Source: Bathymodiolus brooksi
Taxonomy: Eukaryota; Mollusca; Bivalvia; Mytilida; Modiolidae
DNA length: 64,000 nucleotides
NCBI GenBank assembly: GCA_963680875.1
Contig: OY804589.1
Coordinates: 27,826,353 to 27,890,352 of the forward strand
Direction: 5' to 3'
Below the pieces are notes generated by a model. It did no database searches and was not told where the DNA came from. It saw nothing but the letters and a program-made list of their open reading frames with translations. This document shows positions 23,501 to 33,630 of this stretch, piece by piece; positions within the stretch are counted from its first letter, which is position 1, and every line of letters starts with the position of its first letter. The position numbers were made by a program, and so were the translations under genes.

Positions 23501-26500
23501 AAATACATATAGTTTATTGTACAAACTCCTGATTTATAATAACCTAAGTAGCCCAGGGTAGCTCACTTAGTGCCCTTGATTGCTTACAAACTCATTTGTA
23601 CAGGGAAAAAACAAATGAGCATATTATATTTAAGAGAAAAAAAAATCCTTTATTTTTTGCAACATACACACATGTTTTGAAAAATGAACTATTTAACGAT
23701 GTAAACATTATTTACATAAGATGACGTCCATACAATCACAAAAACAGACAAAAAACAAAGTAATATAAATAAAATAAATTTTCATAATTTTTTTCTAAAT
23801 GCCCTCTATCTATATAATTATAATTATAATACATATATTTTTATAATGGTAGTCTTAATCCAAACATGTATTATATAAAATTGCATCAGAATGAGTGTTC
23901 ATAAATTATTTTAAATTATCTTCAGTGGTTGTAATAATGTCAAGAGGGATAGGGCTTGCCACTATGGTGTTTAACACAACTTTCAACAATATTTCAATTA
24001 TATTGTAGCGGCCAGTTTTATTGGTGGAGGAAACTGGAGAAAACCACTGACCTGTTGCAAGTCACTGACAAACTTTATCACATAATGTTGTATGGAGTAC
24101 ACTGTGCCATGAACAGTGTTCGATCTCACAACTTTAGTGGTGATAGGCACTGATTGCACAGGTAGTTGTAAATCCAACTAACATGCGATCACGACCATGA
24201 CAGCCCATCTGAAATTATATTAAGTGGTTGTAATAATGACAAGAAGGTTAGAAGCAAAGATAGTGATTTAGCAGGAAAATGAGTGTGTGGTTTGTCTTGT
24301 ACAACCGAAGACTAAAAAAGTGGTATTTCTGCTTTTCCGCTAAGCATGCCGTATTAACGAGAAAGTTCAAATACTGGTTGGTTCAATATCAGAATAATCT
24401 GTCCCGAGTGGTGCAATATGTCTATCCACAGACTGTTGTTTCAGTGAGCTAGTGCTATCAAAAATCCAACTCAGCGTGTTGGTCTTACTATCCACAGACT
24501 GTTGTTTCAGTGAGCTAGTGCTATCAAAAATCCAACTCAGCGTGTTGGTCTTACTCTAGTACAAATTGGAAAGTTGTGAGGTCGAACCCCTTTCATGGCG
24601 AGGTGTACTCAATACAGCATTATGTGATAAAGTTTGTCAGGGACTTGCGACAGGTCGGTGATTTTCTCCCGGTATTCCGGTTTATTTAACCAATAAAACT
24701 GACCGCCACAATATAACTGAAATATTATTGAAAGTGGTGTTAAATACCATAAACCATAAACCTAACGAATGTATATGAAAAACAAACACAGTGCAACCTG
24801 TTTAAACCGAACTTTGAATAAAATCCCAGTGTAGGAAATCTTCATTTATTTAAATTGTATAAACTGTACACATGTCTACCGGTATTATGAACACAAAAGC
24901 TGTTACCAAAAGGAGGTTTGGCTTAGACTGTTTTTCTGTTCTCTTTTACATGTGTAATTGTTACAGGTACATTGTATACTTTCATTAATGTGCATGCTCT
25001 GTTCCATATGTATACCTATCACCACTAATGTTATGAGTTCGAATCCCACTCAGACGATACAGCATTATGTGATCAAGTTTGTCAGTGACTTACCACAGGT
25101 CAGTGGTTTTCTCCGAGTACTTTGGTTTCCTCCAAACAATAAAACTGACTGCCACGATATAACTGAAATATTGTTGAAAGTGGCGATAAACACCTTAAAC
25201 CTAAGCCAACCATATGTGTTATAATTGTTATGTAATTCCAAGGAGAAGACTTCATAAGTTGGTAAAAATTGTGTCTGATCCTTTTTGTCTTTATGAGCAA
25301 ATAAAATTGTTTATAAACTAACCTGTATAAACAAAAAGAAGTACAATTTTCGCACATCTATTTTTGAATAATTTAATATAATGTGAAGACTGCAATCTGA
25401 AGGCTGATTCTCCTGGAGCAACATTAGTTATTCATGATAACCTGGGTTGTTATTGTGACGTTGCCAACATATTCAGTCACCAACGATAAATTCAAATAGT
25501 CCTTTGAAATAATCATAATAAAAATCGAGGAATCATTAAGTTTTATTGTAAAAATAAAATTTAGGAATATTTGAAATTTTTTAACAGGTTATACTTATGT
25601 AACCCGTTTGGAACAGTTTACGCTTTTCATTAATCGCTTCACAGTTTATTAACTGCCCCAAACCAGGTTATATCGTATGACCTGTTCAAAAATTAAAAAT
25701 ATTCCTTAATTAAATTCCTTGTTATTTAACAGATTGAGAGCAGTCCACTCCATGAAGTTATAACAAATGGCCATGTTGAATTAGCTAAATACTTAATATC
25801 AGAAGGTTCAGTTGTTACAGGTAAAACAAAGGTAGGTTTACATCAATCTAATTAAATAAAAAATTGTTTGTGACATACATAATGTATATAGAATATCGTC
25901 AGTTTTGAAGGTCGAGACAGACATTATCGCTACATGTAGTATCGCAGCGAGTTCGATAGGATGAGCTGTGATAATATATGTTGAGACCTTCAAAACTGAT
26001 GTTATTGTTTTTATCAGTGACATCATTATGTGCTTTGACTTCACATTTCCCTATAATTTGTAGAATCACGATCAGTCTGTTGATACTGAAAATATCACTC
26101 GGAGAGTAATTATTGGCTGTCTCCCACAAAAAGCTCAAACAGCTATTGGCTGTCTCCCACAAAAAGCTCAAACAGCTATTGGCTGTCTCTCACAAAAATC
26201 TCAAACAGCTATTGGCTGTCTCCCACAAAAATCTCAAACAGCTATTGGCTGTCTCCAATGAAAAGCTCAAACAGCTATTGGCTGTCTCCCACAAAAATCT
26301 CAAACAGCTATTGGCTGTCTCCAATGAAAAGCTCAAACAGCTATTGGCTGTCTCCCACAAAAAGCTCAAACAGCTATTGACTGTCTCCAATGAAAAGCTC
26401 AAACAGCTATTGGCTGTCTCCCACAAAAAGCTCAAACAGCTATTGACTGTCTCCAATGAAAAGCTCAAACAGCTATTGACTGTCTCCAATGAAAAGCTCA

Positions 26501-27223
26501 AACAGCTATTGGCTATCTCCCACAAAAAGCTCAAACAGCTATTGGCTGTCTCCCACAAAAAGCTCAAACAGCTATTGGCTGTCTCCCACAAAAAGCTCAA
26601 ACAGCTATTGGCTGTCTCCAATGAAAAGCTCCATTTATGGATCAATAAACAGTTAAACCTTGTTATCTTAAACTCTGTTGTTTTCTTGATGCCAGGAGGG
26701 TGCTAGTTCTTATGTTAACTAAAGGAAAATAATTCATTCATTTAGGTGCTATTTTTATTTTAGTTCATCAAGTCCAACAGAATTTCGCTGGTAAATGTAC
26801 CCAAAATATTTCATTATAGCATCCCCCCTAAGAGAGGTGGTCTTATATGAGAGAGACTAATGTAACAATAAATCTATTTGTTTGTTACTTTTATTACAGG
26901 GTGTGTTTCAGTTGTTGGTTGATAGCAAAGGTTTAAAGACGGAAGATAGGATTTCTTTGTGTGAAACTTTTATACATGCTGGTTATCCAATTAAAGAAAA
27001 TATTCAACTACCACAAATTTTATCTAGAAAGCCACACATGGACCCAGAATTTGTGAAATATGTTCAAAATCAGCAATCGGAAGTTTTGACGTTAAAATCA
27101 ATATGTCGGATATGTGTCAGAAATAACTTGATCAAAATGACGAGAGGGTATTCTATTAAAAGAAAAATATTTGAACTTCCGTTACCGAAATTATTGCAAA
27201 AGTATGTTGATTTTGATAGGTAG
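17559..27223 (+). CDS. Ankyrin-repeat/SOCS-box (ASB) protein, six exons, complete
   Basis: Exons: 17559-17705, 19695-19901, 21516-21614, 23347-23445, 25733-25831, 26900-27223. All introns are GT-AG in phase 0 and the CDS is 975 bp (324 residues). Exons 3, 4 and 5 are exactly 99 bp, one 33-residue ankyrin repeat each. Exon 2 holds two repeats ([39 protein letters not shown]). Repeats run from about residue 19 to 217. Residues about 280-324 are a SOCS box ([13 protein letters not shown] ... [12 protein letters not shown]): the LKSICR part is the expected Elongin B/C-binding face and LPLP the Cullin-5 box. It would bind substrate through the ankyrin stack and recruit a Cullin-5-RBX2 ligase. Length and layout fit the ASB9/11/13 group, but I do not assign a number. 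A polyA signal AATAAA lies near 27292. The gene diverges from the DNAJC7-type gene. Confidence 0.9.
17760..18810. repeat. Intron 1 segment with CTCCCGC and CTCCCCCT motifs
   Basis: Starts with several TCTCCCGC blocks (17790-17870) and ends with ATCTCCCCCTTAG and GATCTCCCCCTAG blocks (18740-18790). GTTAAC is present at both extremities (17758, 18803), which suggests one inserted element. No coding sequence was recognised. Confidence 0.35.
18811..19694. other. ASB intron 1, remainder
   Basis: No gene or clear element recognised. It ends in a good pyrimidine tract (TTATTTTTTAATTTTTAG) before exon 2. Confidence 0.5.
20170..20440 (+). mobile_element. SINE family A, near full length (ASB intron 2)
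   Basis: tRNA-like head with CTATCGCCACTAAAGTTGTG and TTCGAACCCC, then GTACTCGATATAACATTATG, and the tail TAGCTGAAATATTGTTGAAA followed by GTGGCATTAAACACC. The head carries a Pol III B-box-like motif. Confidence 0.85.
20540..21105. repeat. 43-bp minisatellite in ASB intron 2
   Basis: About 13 units of 43 bp (GAATTTGATAGTGGAGATAT, then TAGCCTTAAATGTTTCAACC and GAG). Early units read GATGTTAG and later ones GATATTAG, so variants are clustered. Confidence 0.95.
21285..21405 (+). mobile_element. SINE family A fragment
   Basis: Retains CTTGCGACAGGTCGATGG and the tail CGATATAACTGAAATATTG followed by GTGGCATTAAACACC. Confidence 0.7.
22050..22220 (+). mobile_element. SINE family A, ASB intron 3
   Basis: GTTCAAATTCCACTCATGGC (degenerate B box), GTACTCGATACAACATTATG and CGGTGGTTTTCTCCGGGTAC. 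The tail is diverged. Confidence 0.8.
22536..22648. repeat. Short inverted-repeat element
   Basis: AAGAATTGAATGCAT at about 22546 and ATGCATTCAATTCTT at about 22627 form 15-bp arms around roughly 65 bp of noncoding sequence, a small MITE-like unit. Confidence 0.55.
22715..22801. repeat. Perfect 35-bp-arm palindrome in ASB intron 3
   Basis: Arms 22715-22749 and 22767-22801 are perfectly complementary (ATACCACGGTTTTCCGAGTT and so on) with a 17-base loop GAATGCAAAGC-type spacer. Confidence 0.95.
23945..24215 (-). mobile_element. SINE family A, full length (ASB intron 4)
   Basis: Reverse-oriented: GGTGTTTAACACAACTTTCA at the left, CAGTTTTATTGGTGGAGG, and head CAACTTTAGTGGTGATAGG at the right, with GTAGTTGTAAATCCAACTAA. 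Confidence 0.85.
24255..24600 (+). mobile_element. SINE family B with a duplicated 66-bp block
   Basis: Family-B phrases TTCCGCTAAGCATGC, GTCCCGAGTGGTGCAATATG, then CCACAGACTGTTGTTTCAGT. The stretch from TATCCACAGACTG to GTTGGTCTTAC occurs twice in tandem (24423-24488, 24489-24554). It runs directly into a family-A SINE. Confidence 0.7.
24575..24770 (+). mobile_element. SINE family A
   Basis: GTCGAACCCCTTTCATGGCG, ACATTATGTGATAAAG-type core and a tail ATATAACTGAAATATTATTG followed by GTGGTGTTAAATACC. Confidence 0.8.
25005..25205 (+). mobile_element. SINE family A
   Basis: Head TATCACCACTAATGTTATGA then GTTCGAATCCCACTC, and tail CGATATAACTGAAATATTG followed by GTGGCGATAAACACC. Confidence 0.85.
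26113..26635. repeat. 33-bp minisatellite in ASB intron 5
   Basis: About 16 units of 33 bp, CTATTGGCTGTCTCCCACAA-AAAGCTCAAACAG, mixed with a second variant CTCCAATGAAAAGCTC. The period is a multiple of three and the unit lacks stops, so long frames open on both strands. They are an arithmetic by-product, not a gene. Confidence 0.95.
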
Positions 27224-27344
27224 TATATATTACGGTAAAGTTTTACAAAATGGCAGCGATTTTATTTTTGTTATATGATTATGTTATTGTTAATAAATAT
27301 TTCATATTAATTTTGTTTTTAACTGAAAAATAATCTAAGAGAAA

Positions 27345-27590
27345 TTGGTTTGGTTTGGTTTATGGTGTTTTAATGCCACTTTCAACAATATTTCAGTTAT
27401 ATCGTGGCGGTCAGTTTTATTGGTGGAGGAAACCGGAGAAAACCACTGACCTGCCGCAAGTCACTGACAAACTTTATCACATAATGTTGTATCGAGTACA
27501 CCTCGTCTAAGCGGGATTCGAACTCACAATGTTAGTGGTGATAGGCACTGATTGCATAGGTAGTTTTAAATCCATCTACCATATCGAAGT
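27345..27590 (-). mobile_element. SINE family A, downstream of ASB
   Basis: TTTATGGTGTTTTAATGCCA, CAGTTATATCGTGGCGGTCA, GACAAACTTTATCACATAAT, and head GCGGGATTCGAACTCACAAT then GTGGTGATAGGCACTG. Confidence 0.88.
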
Positions 27591-27859
27591 ACATGTATAT
27601 ATTGACAAGTTCAGACTTGGAAAAATGACGAAAAATGATATATAAAGAATGACGTATTTTCAAAATATTAGAATTGTTATGTTGTTATGGAAACTGTTTA
27701 ATACTCATCAGTTACATAACAAATCCAAAACAACAGTTTTCATTTGAATTGACCCATAAGTGATAGAAGATTGGTTGATTTATTGATCGATTGATGCTAA
27801 ACATTTGAAAAAAATCTTGAGTCAGGGGAAACATATCCCCCCTCCCTAGAATTATTGAT

Positions 27860-28480
27860 TGATTGATTATTGCTTAAAGTCCAGTGAGCATTTTTTCAGC
27901 TATATTCATGATGAGAACAAGTTCATCAATATTTAAAAATGATGTAGGAATGCGAGAGGAATTGGACAACAAGGGCAACAACTCTTGACTGCTACTAGAG
28001 TCGAGTAGGAATTGAACAACAAGGGCAACAACTTTTGACTGCTACTAGAGTCGAGTAGGAATTGAAAATTTAGTCTTTTTACTGTAGTGGCTACAATGAA
28101 CTTACTCTTTTTGAAAATCTACAAAAGAGATCTAAAGTGGATGGAGTATGGTGCTCTCTAGTCTCCAAACATGTTGTTACCCACTAGTCCATAGTCAGTC
28201 TACAAAAGAGATCTAAAGTGGTTGGAGTATGGTACTCTCCAGTCTCCAAACATGTTGTTACCCACTAGTCCACAGTCAGGCTTTTTGTATTATAACCTGC
28301 TGACAGCCCCCTATCAAGAGGGTATCCTCTGTCTGTCACATAATTGGAAGGTGCTGGGCAACTCTGTGGGTAGAGGCCTGTGAACCTTCACCAGTACCCA
28401 AGTACTTCATAAGTTTACAACTTGTGTCTTATCCATTTGTCTTGTTTTGTATGACAATAAAATATGTTTAAAGTAAAGTA
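27860..28480 (-). mobile_element. SINE-like element with internal duplications
   Basis: Begins TTGATTGATTGATTATTGCT and TTTTTCAGCTATATTCATGA and ends CAATAAAATATGTTTAAA. Inside, an approximately 53-bp block (CAACAAGGGCAACAACT) and an approximately 90-bp block (CTACAAAAGAGATCTAAAGT) are each duplicated in tandem. Confidence 0.55.
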
Positions 28481-28519
28481 CCCAAGGGGGATAAAGGAGG
28501 ACCAACTGTAATCAAGGTT

Positions 28520-28862
28520 ACTGGTTAGGGGTTAGCGTCATGGTATTTAACACCACTTTCAACAAGATTTCAGTTGTATTGTGGCGGTCACAGTTTTATT
28601 GGTGGATGAAGCCTGATTGCCCAGAGAAAACCACTGACCTGTCGTAAGTCACTGACAAACTTTATCACACAATGTTGTATGGAGTATACCTCACCATGAG
28701 CGGGATTTGACCTCATAACTTTAGTGGTGATAGGCACCGATTGCATAAGTAGTTGTAAATCCTACTACCATACTGTCATGACCATGACGGCCCCTTTGGG
28801 TTTGGTTTGGTTTATTGTGTTTAACGCCACTTTCAACATTATTTCAGTTATATCGTGGCGGT
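28520..28862 (-). mobile_element. Two adjacent SINE family A copies
   Basis: A near full-length copy (28520-28790, GTGTAGTTAAC-type left end, GAGCGGGATTTGACCTCATA head) is followed by a 65-bp 3' fragment (28797-28862) in the same orientation, CAGTTATATCGTGGCGG. Confidence 0.8.
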
Positions 28863-28952
28863 TGGCCCCTTTGGGAGTAAACCAAAGGGCCTAAACAATA
28901 TATCATACGGTATGGAGAGAATTTTCTTCTTTTTTTTTAAATTTATTCACAG

Positions 28953-29070
28953 CTTACAAAATGTGAAAGAACTTATTGAAATGACTGGCAAATTAAGTCA
29001 ATATTCCAGTTATAGGAATAAACCGAGATTTGGAAGATGTGTTGACATTCCCAACAGAGTGAAAAAAAAG
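28953..29070 (+). CDS. Orphan exon-like open stretch, product unknown
   Basis: A pyrimidine-rich tract and acceptor (TTTATTCACAG) precede 118 open bases that end at a donor AAAAAG|GTAGCA. The reading, starting one base in, contains LQNVKELIEMTGKLSQY and RNKPRFGRCVDIPNRVKK, a basic mixed composition unlike the local repeats. I do not recognise the family. It lies 1.7 kb downstream of the ASB stop on the same strand, so it could be an exon of another gene or an alternative 3' exon. No partner exons were found nearby. Confidence 0.3.
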
Positions 29071-29124
29071 GTAGCACTTGTGAACTTGCTGCAGTCTTAT
29101 CATACATGTAATTAATGTATATAT

Positions 29125-29400
29125 GTAAGACATAATAGTGTCCCCCCGGACAATATTTTATAGAGATTGCGATATGAAATAGTGTCCGGTGCTATGAAAT
29201 TGTGTCCTAGTGTTAGGGTAAGACATTCTATGAAATGGTGTCCTAGTATTAGGGTTAGGGTAAGACATAATAGTGTCCTATGTTAAAGTGTCCCCCCGGA
29301 CAATATTTTATAGAGATTGCGATATGAAATAGTGTCTGCTGGACACCATAACATGTGTAAAAGTGTCCGGCGGCCATTTTGAACTAGAGGACATAATTAA
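29125..29400. repeat. Internally duplicated AGTGTCC repeat
   Basis: AGTGTCCCCCCGGACAATAT and TAGAGATTGCGATATGAAAT appear twice (29138, 29287), separated by short AGGGTAAGACAT blocks. Noncoding. Confidence 0.7.
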
Positions 29401-29634
29401 ATGCTACATATACTCCTCCCCTCTTCCTTAAATGGAAAATGGTCGAAACCTTAGTAGCCCAGATGAGGATTTCTGTATTTGAATTTAATACCAAATATTA
29501 AAAGAAATAAAAAAAACTTAAAACTACAGCCAGACCTATCTGTATTATCTGAGGAAAAACAATACATTTGTATCATAAATTTTGTGTCTACAGAGGTCAA
29601 CTACTCTTGGGACTAAAAAAATGATTAATCTGAT

Positions 29635-29815
29635 GCAGGGGGGGGGGCGCACCCAGCGCTTGCCCCCCCCCCCCCCCCTAAAATTGAAAAAAATGGTGGT
29701 TTTTCACACGAAATACCCCAAAAATGTTCGCGCCTCCCTCCACTCGGCGCTATTATTTTAAGTGCGCCCCCCCTCTCTAACTTGAAATCCTGGATCCGCC
29801 CCTGTGGTGTACTTA
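29635..29815 (-). repeat. GC-rich dispersed repeat with poly-G/C tract, copy 1
   Basis: In reverse it reads AGGGGCGGATCCAGGATTTC, AAGTTAGAGAGGGGGGGCGC, a GGGAGGCGCGAAC-type block, and a long homopolymer G tract. Copy 2 is at 43642-43835 in the opposite orientation. Confidence 0.75.
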
Positions 29816-30556
29816 ATTTGAACATAGACTCTTGAGGAAAGGACCTTCCCCTTCTTGTATTTAATTTTTGGTAGCTAATAGTCTTTAATTCTTAGACTTC
29901 CAGACTAACAGAATAATTTGAACTGTAAACTAAGAATAGGCGAAGATTTATATTTAGACAGGAGTTTTGGACACAATTTGTAAAAAGGATATTAGGATTG
30001 CTGTATTATAAGCCGTGACCACAAAACAAAATATTTGAAGTGAAAATTCAAGACTATTGGTTACTAAAAATAAACTAAAACAAATAGAGCAAAATTAGGA
30101 AAAGGTGGGGGGGGGGGGGGGGGTGTCCTTTCCTCAAGTGCCTGTGATTATGAATCTAATTTTGTCTATTTGGCATGAAATGTCATTGTTGTATGTGAAT
30201 AGAAGTCCCAGTATCCTGTATGCTCAAAATTTAACCACAGCTAAAATTGGCGATACAGATTTATATGAGACTCAGGATTGTTATTACAAAGATTTGCAAG
30301 TTTACTTAGTTTGGGCAGTGTTCAAAGAGAGTTAACTCTAGTGTTTCAGAGTTCAACTTTTCCATTAGTCATTTCAGTGAGTGAGACCGATTTGCCACAC
30401 TCGAGGCGAGTCCGCTAACCATTACACCACCAATGCGGTTCGTTAGTCATTTTAAATCTACTTACAAATAGATTTAATAAAACATAATCTCTTTCAGATA
30501 CATATAAAATATAATTAGTATGTCTCTAGCTCTAGCTTTCAAAAGGGATAGTATAT
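29816..30556. other. Intergenic DNA, no gene supported
   Basis: A G tract of about 19 occurs near 30104. An open frame at 30105-30335 has no splice context or recognisable domain. A tRNA-head fragment in reverse (ACTCGAGGCGAGTCCGCTAA) at about 30398-30440 belongs to SINE family B. Confidence 0.45.
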
Positions 30557-31113
30557 GTTATTCAGCTATCAGACAGGGTATATAATGTGACATTCCCGGC
30601 TTAGGATCTATATTCCCTGAGGCGCAGCCGAAGGGAATATATATACAATACTTGTGCACTGTCGAAGCATATGGGTAATATGTGTATGAGGCTTAGAAAC
30701 GCGGGAAAAGGCGAGGCTTCGCCGAGCCTTTTCCCGCGTTTCGCGCCGAATACACATATTTACCTATATGCTTCGACAGTGCACATGTATTGTATTTATC
30801 CTGCAATTCTAAATCGTAAATAAACGTTTACTGGACGATGATAAAAGTATTTGAAATAATTTTGTGTATGTATTTGAAAACAATATCCCCCGATGTGCCC
30901 CGTTTTGCATTTGTATGTTCTATTTATAACTGACCAATATCAAAAAATGTTCTATTTATAACTGACCAATATCAAAAAATGTTCTATATATAACTGACCA
31001 ATATCAAAAAAAATATTAGGCAGGCTATATTGGTCGGTAAATGCTGTCATTGCAGGATAAATAGCATAAGCCGGGAATGTCACATTATATACCCTGTCTG
31101 ATAGCTGAATAAC
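30557..31113. mobile_element. 557-bp fold-back DNA element with nested hairpin
   Basis: Perfect 47-bp terminal inverted repeats start GTTATTCAGCTATCAGACAG at 30557 and end at 31113. Inside is a second, longer inverted repeat (about 30644-30797, arms near 70 bp, ACTGTCGAAGCATATG and GAAACGCGGGAAAAGGC). There are also three tandem copies of TGTTCTATTTATAACTGACC (30917-31010). No coding sequence. Confidence 0.8.
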
Positions 31114-31225
31114 AGATATATTACGGATTTAACCTTTTTTTTTAAATACAACATCCAACTGTATTAAATAAATTTGCCTCTTTTATTTTCATTTTTCGTA
31201 TCTCTAGATGTCCGTTTCCGTACCT

Positions 31226-31253
31226 TTGACGTCATTCTTCAATGACGTCAAAA
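31226..31253. promoter_or_regulatory. Paired CRE-like palindrome
   Basis: TTTGACGTCATT and AATGACGTCAAA face each other across CTTC, giving two canonical TGACGTCA-type ATF/CREB sites in a perfect inverted repeat. TCACGTCATA follows at 31261. No start site is known nearby, so function is unproven. Confidence 0.35.
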
Positions 31254-31833
31254 TATGTGTCACGTCATATTTCATGTATAGGGTGTCTCATGAAGGAAAA
31301 TACTGTACTAAATTTCTAAATCAATACAGTTTCATATGTAGTAAATTTTATAAACTTTATAAATTTAACATTAATATATCACATAACAAAACAACGGGTT
31401 TGCGAAACAGTTTCAATAATTTAAATGTTAACAACATGTAAATAAAACCTTGGTGTGGCCCCATGACGTCGAAAGTTTTCAAGGCTCAACGTTTTGTTTA
31501 TTTGTTATGGTACAGCCGTGGAACATAGGAGTTTGCTGAATCGATCAGGTATTTGTAACGGAATTAACCGTTGTAATATTTTTTTGTTCATGCAGCCGTT
31601 TTGAGTATAAAAACAGCATTTAATTTGGTAAAAATACATTTATTATTCCGTAATATACCATTGATTCAGTGAAGCGTAATGTTTTGTCGTCCATGTTTTA
31701 ATCCGTTTTGGGGACTGAAATATATACCCCGTCTGTTTTCCGAATATATGCTGACATTCAGGGTTGAAGAACCAATGAAAATATGTGTAACAAACTAAAT
31801 TCGTAATATTATTTTACATAGCTGCGGAACAGT

Positions 31834-32159
31834 CAATCGTAACTACTCGGCCATTCTCGCTACCCTGCAAATAACCTCGTATGCATTAGGCGTATAAATC
31901 GCACTACTTTTCACATGTCAGTTACATGAAAGTTTGATAAAGTTATATTTTAAACAATTTTCTATATTTCAATTAAAGTTTTAATTAGTTTTGCATGATT
32001 AGATTTTACTTAGTATGTCTTCCATATTGGATTTTGGTGGACTATATTTTTGTGCGGTTTAACTTAACTTAACTTCCGGCAAACAATTTAAGAAGAATTT
32101 CTACTATGTACGTAAGAGGTAATTTCAGCGTAGCGAGAATGGCCGAGTAGTTACGATTG
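31834..32159. mobile_element. CAATCGTAACTACTCGGCC MITE, copy 1
   Basis: Inverted ends of about 30 bp begin CAATCGTAACTACTCGGCCA. It is flanked by GCGGAACAGT (31824-31833) and GCGGAACCGT (32160-32169), a 10-bp target duplication with one mismatch. 326 bp, noncoding. Confidence 0.85.
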
Positions 32160-32390
32160 GCGGAACCGTAGCTCTAATGGTCTTATTTGGTGACCATAGA
32201 TTACCAACAGAGACCAAGAGAGCTACGGTTCCACATCTAATAATTTACAGTATTCAAAGACATGCCATATGACATCTGTTAATCTAAGCCATTCTCTATC
32301 CAGAGTTGTTCCTGCTACGCTACTTTTTTTTATAGCGTAGCAGGAACGACAACTCTGGATAGAGAATGAATCTAAGCATGTAAGCAAAAA
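32160..32390. repeat. Two adjacent hairpins (fold-back sequence)
   Basis: GGAACCGTAGCTCT/AGAGCTACGGTTCC brackets about 70 bp (32162-32233). Next, ATTCTCTATCCAGAGTTGT and its complement ACAACTCTGGATAGAGAAT form a hairpin with arms of about 42 bp (32280-32375). Confidence 0.8.
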
Positions 32391-32940
32391 ATTAAAACCA
32401 ATCATATTAAACCTGGGAGGTGAAGCCAAACATAATCCTCAGAATTATACATCGACTTCAATATCTAATCGACAAAAGTTAAATATAGTAATTAGATTCA
32501 CCTCGGACACTAATTTATATCTCTTTTTTGATTGACTTCAATTTTTATTATAGTTTATTTATTTAATTGCATTTTCAGTGATTTTACACCCATAAAGGTC
32601 AAACAATACAGTAATACAAACATTAATTAATACAAACAATACAGTAATACAAACAATAAGTAATACAAACAATAATAACACAATACAACATTTTTTACAA
32701 AAGAAAGAGTCTTTGACCGACATGGACCCTTTACCTTAATTCTATAAAAATAAAATTCATATTTTCCATTACAATAGAGGTAAAATCCCGAGGATATCTG
32801 CTGATTTCACCTCCTCCAATTATTAAATGTCAGGATATCATGATAAGAGAATTATCACTCTCAGATTAAACAGACATCAATATCAGCACAGCGGGGCACT
32901 GATATACATGTAATATGATAACACAATTTCCATATGTGAT
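32391..32940. other. Intergenic DNA with AATACAAACAATA microsatellite
   Basis: A degenerate (TACAAACAATACAGTAA)n tract occurs at 32600-32690. Nothing coding was recognised. Confidence 0.5.
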
Positions 32941-32944
32941 GTAA

Positions 32945-33225
32945 TTGTTAGCGTGCTCGCATCGAGGTGCGGTAGATCTAGATTCGAGCCCCGGTTGGAT
33001 CAAACCAAAGACTAGTCACTATAAAATTGTTATTTGTTTCTTCTCCATTGAGCACGCAGTACTACTGAGTAAGAGCGAAGTCGACTGGTTGGCTTGGAAT
33101 CATGATAATTAATGTGTCAAATGGGGCGACATGTCTACCCGTGTACTGTTGTTTCAGTGAGCTAGCACTCTACAAACCCAACTCGGCAATAATAATTCAC
33201 TCGATAGTATCGCCGTTTCTGTATG
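32945..33225 (+). mobile_element. SINE family B, tRNA head and body
   Basis: tRNA-like head GTTAGCGTGCTCGCATCGAG and B box GATTCGAGCCCCGGTTGG; body TTGAGCACGCAG and CTGTTGTTTCAGTGAGCTAG. Confidence 0.8.
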
Positions 33226-33394
33226 AGAAGTATTTGACTCAATGTCGGCAAGAACAAAGTACATTTAAGTAAAATTACGATGCCTGGATTTAATAGTACC
33301 AAAGAGCTGAGGTGGATTTTTTTTTATAATGCTAGCTGACTGAAACAGCAGCTCCATTCGGATATATTCCCCTGATTCCGATGATAATGTGTCC

Positions 33395-33630
33395 GAGTGG
33401 GTGGCATGTCTATCCGCGGACTGTGGGTGACGTGTCTATCCGCGGACTGTGGGTGACATGTCTATCCGCAGACTATGCGCTAGCACTATAAAATTTAACT
33501 AAGGGTGTTGGTCTAGTACAAAACAGACCTAATCATCATCTCATTGAAAATTAACCCGTTCTCACCATGATATAGCTGAAAAAAATGCTGAGTTGACGTT
33601 AAATAACAATCACTCACTCACTCACTCCCG
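33395..33630 (+). mobile_element. SINE family B, body and tail
   Basis: GTCCGAGTGGGTGGCATGTC with a three-fold short duplication of CTATCCGCGGACTGTGGGTG, then the tail CACCATGATATAGCTGAAAA, GAGTTGACGTTAAATAAC and a (CACT)n end. Confidence 0.8.

Noticed and set aside
26113..26706. 197- and 151-residue open frames on opposite strands
   Set aside because: Both follow from a 33-bp minisatellite inside an intron. Simultaneous openness on both strands is expected from a stop-free unit with a period divisible by three.
29215..29275. Telomeric repeats (TTAGGG)
   Set aside because: Only two adjacent partial TTAGGG words occur, inside a longer dispersed repeat.
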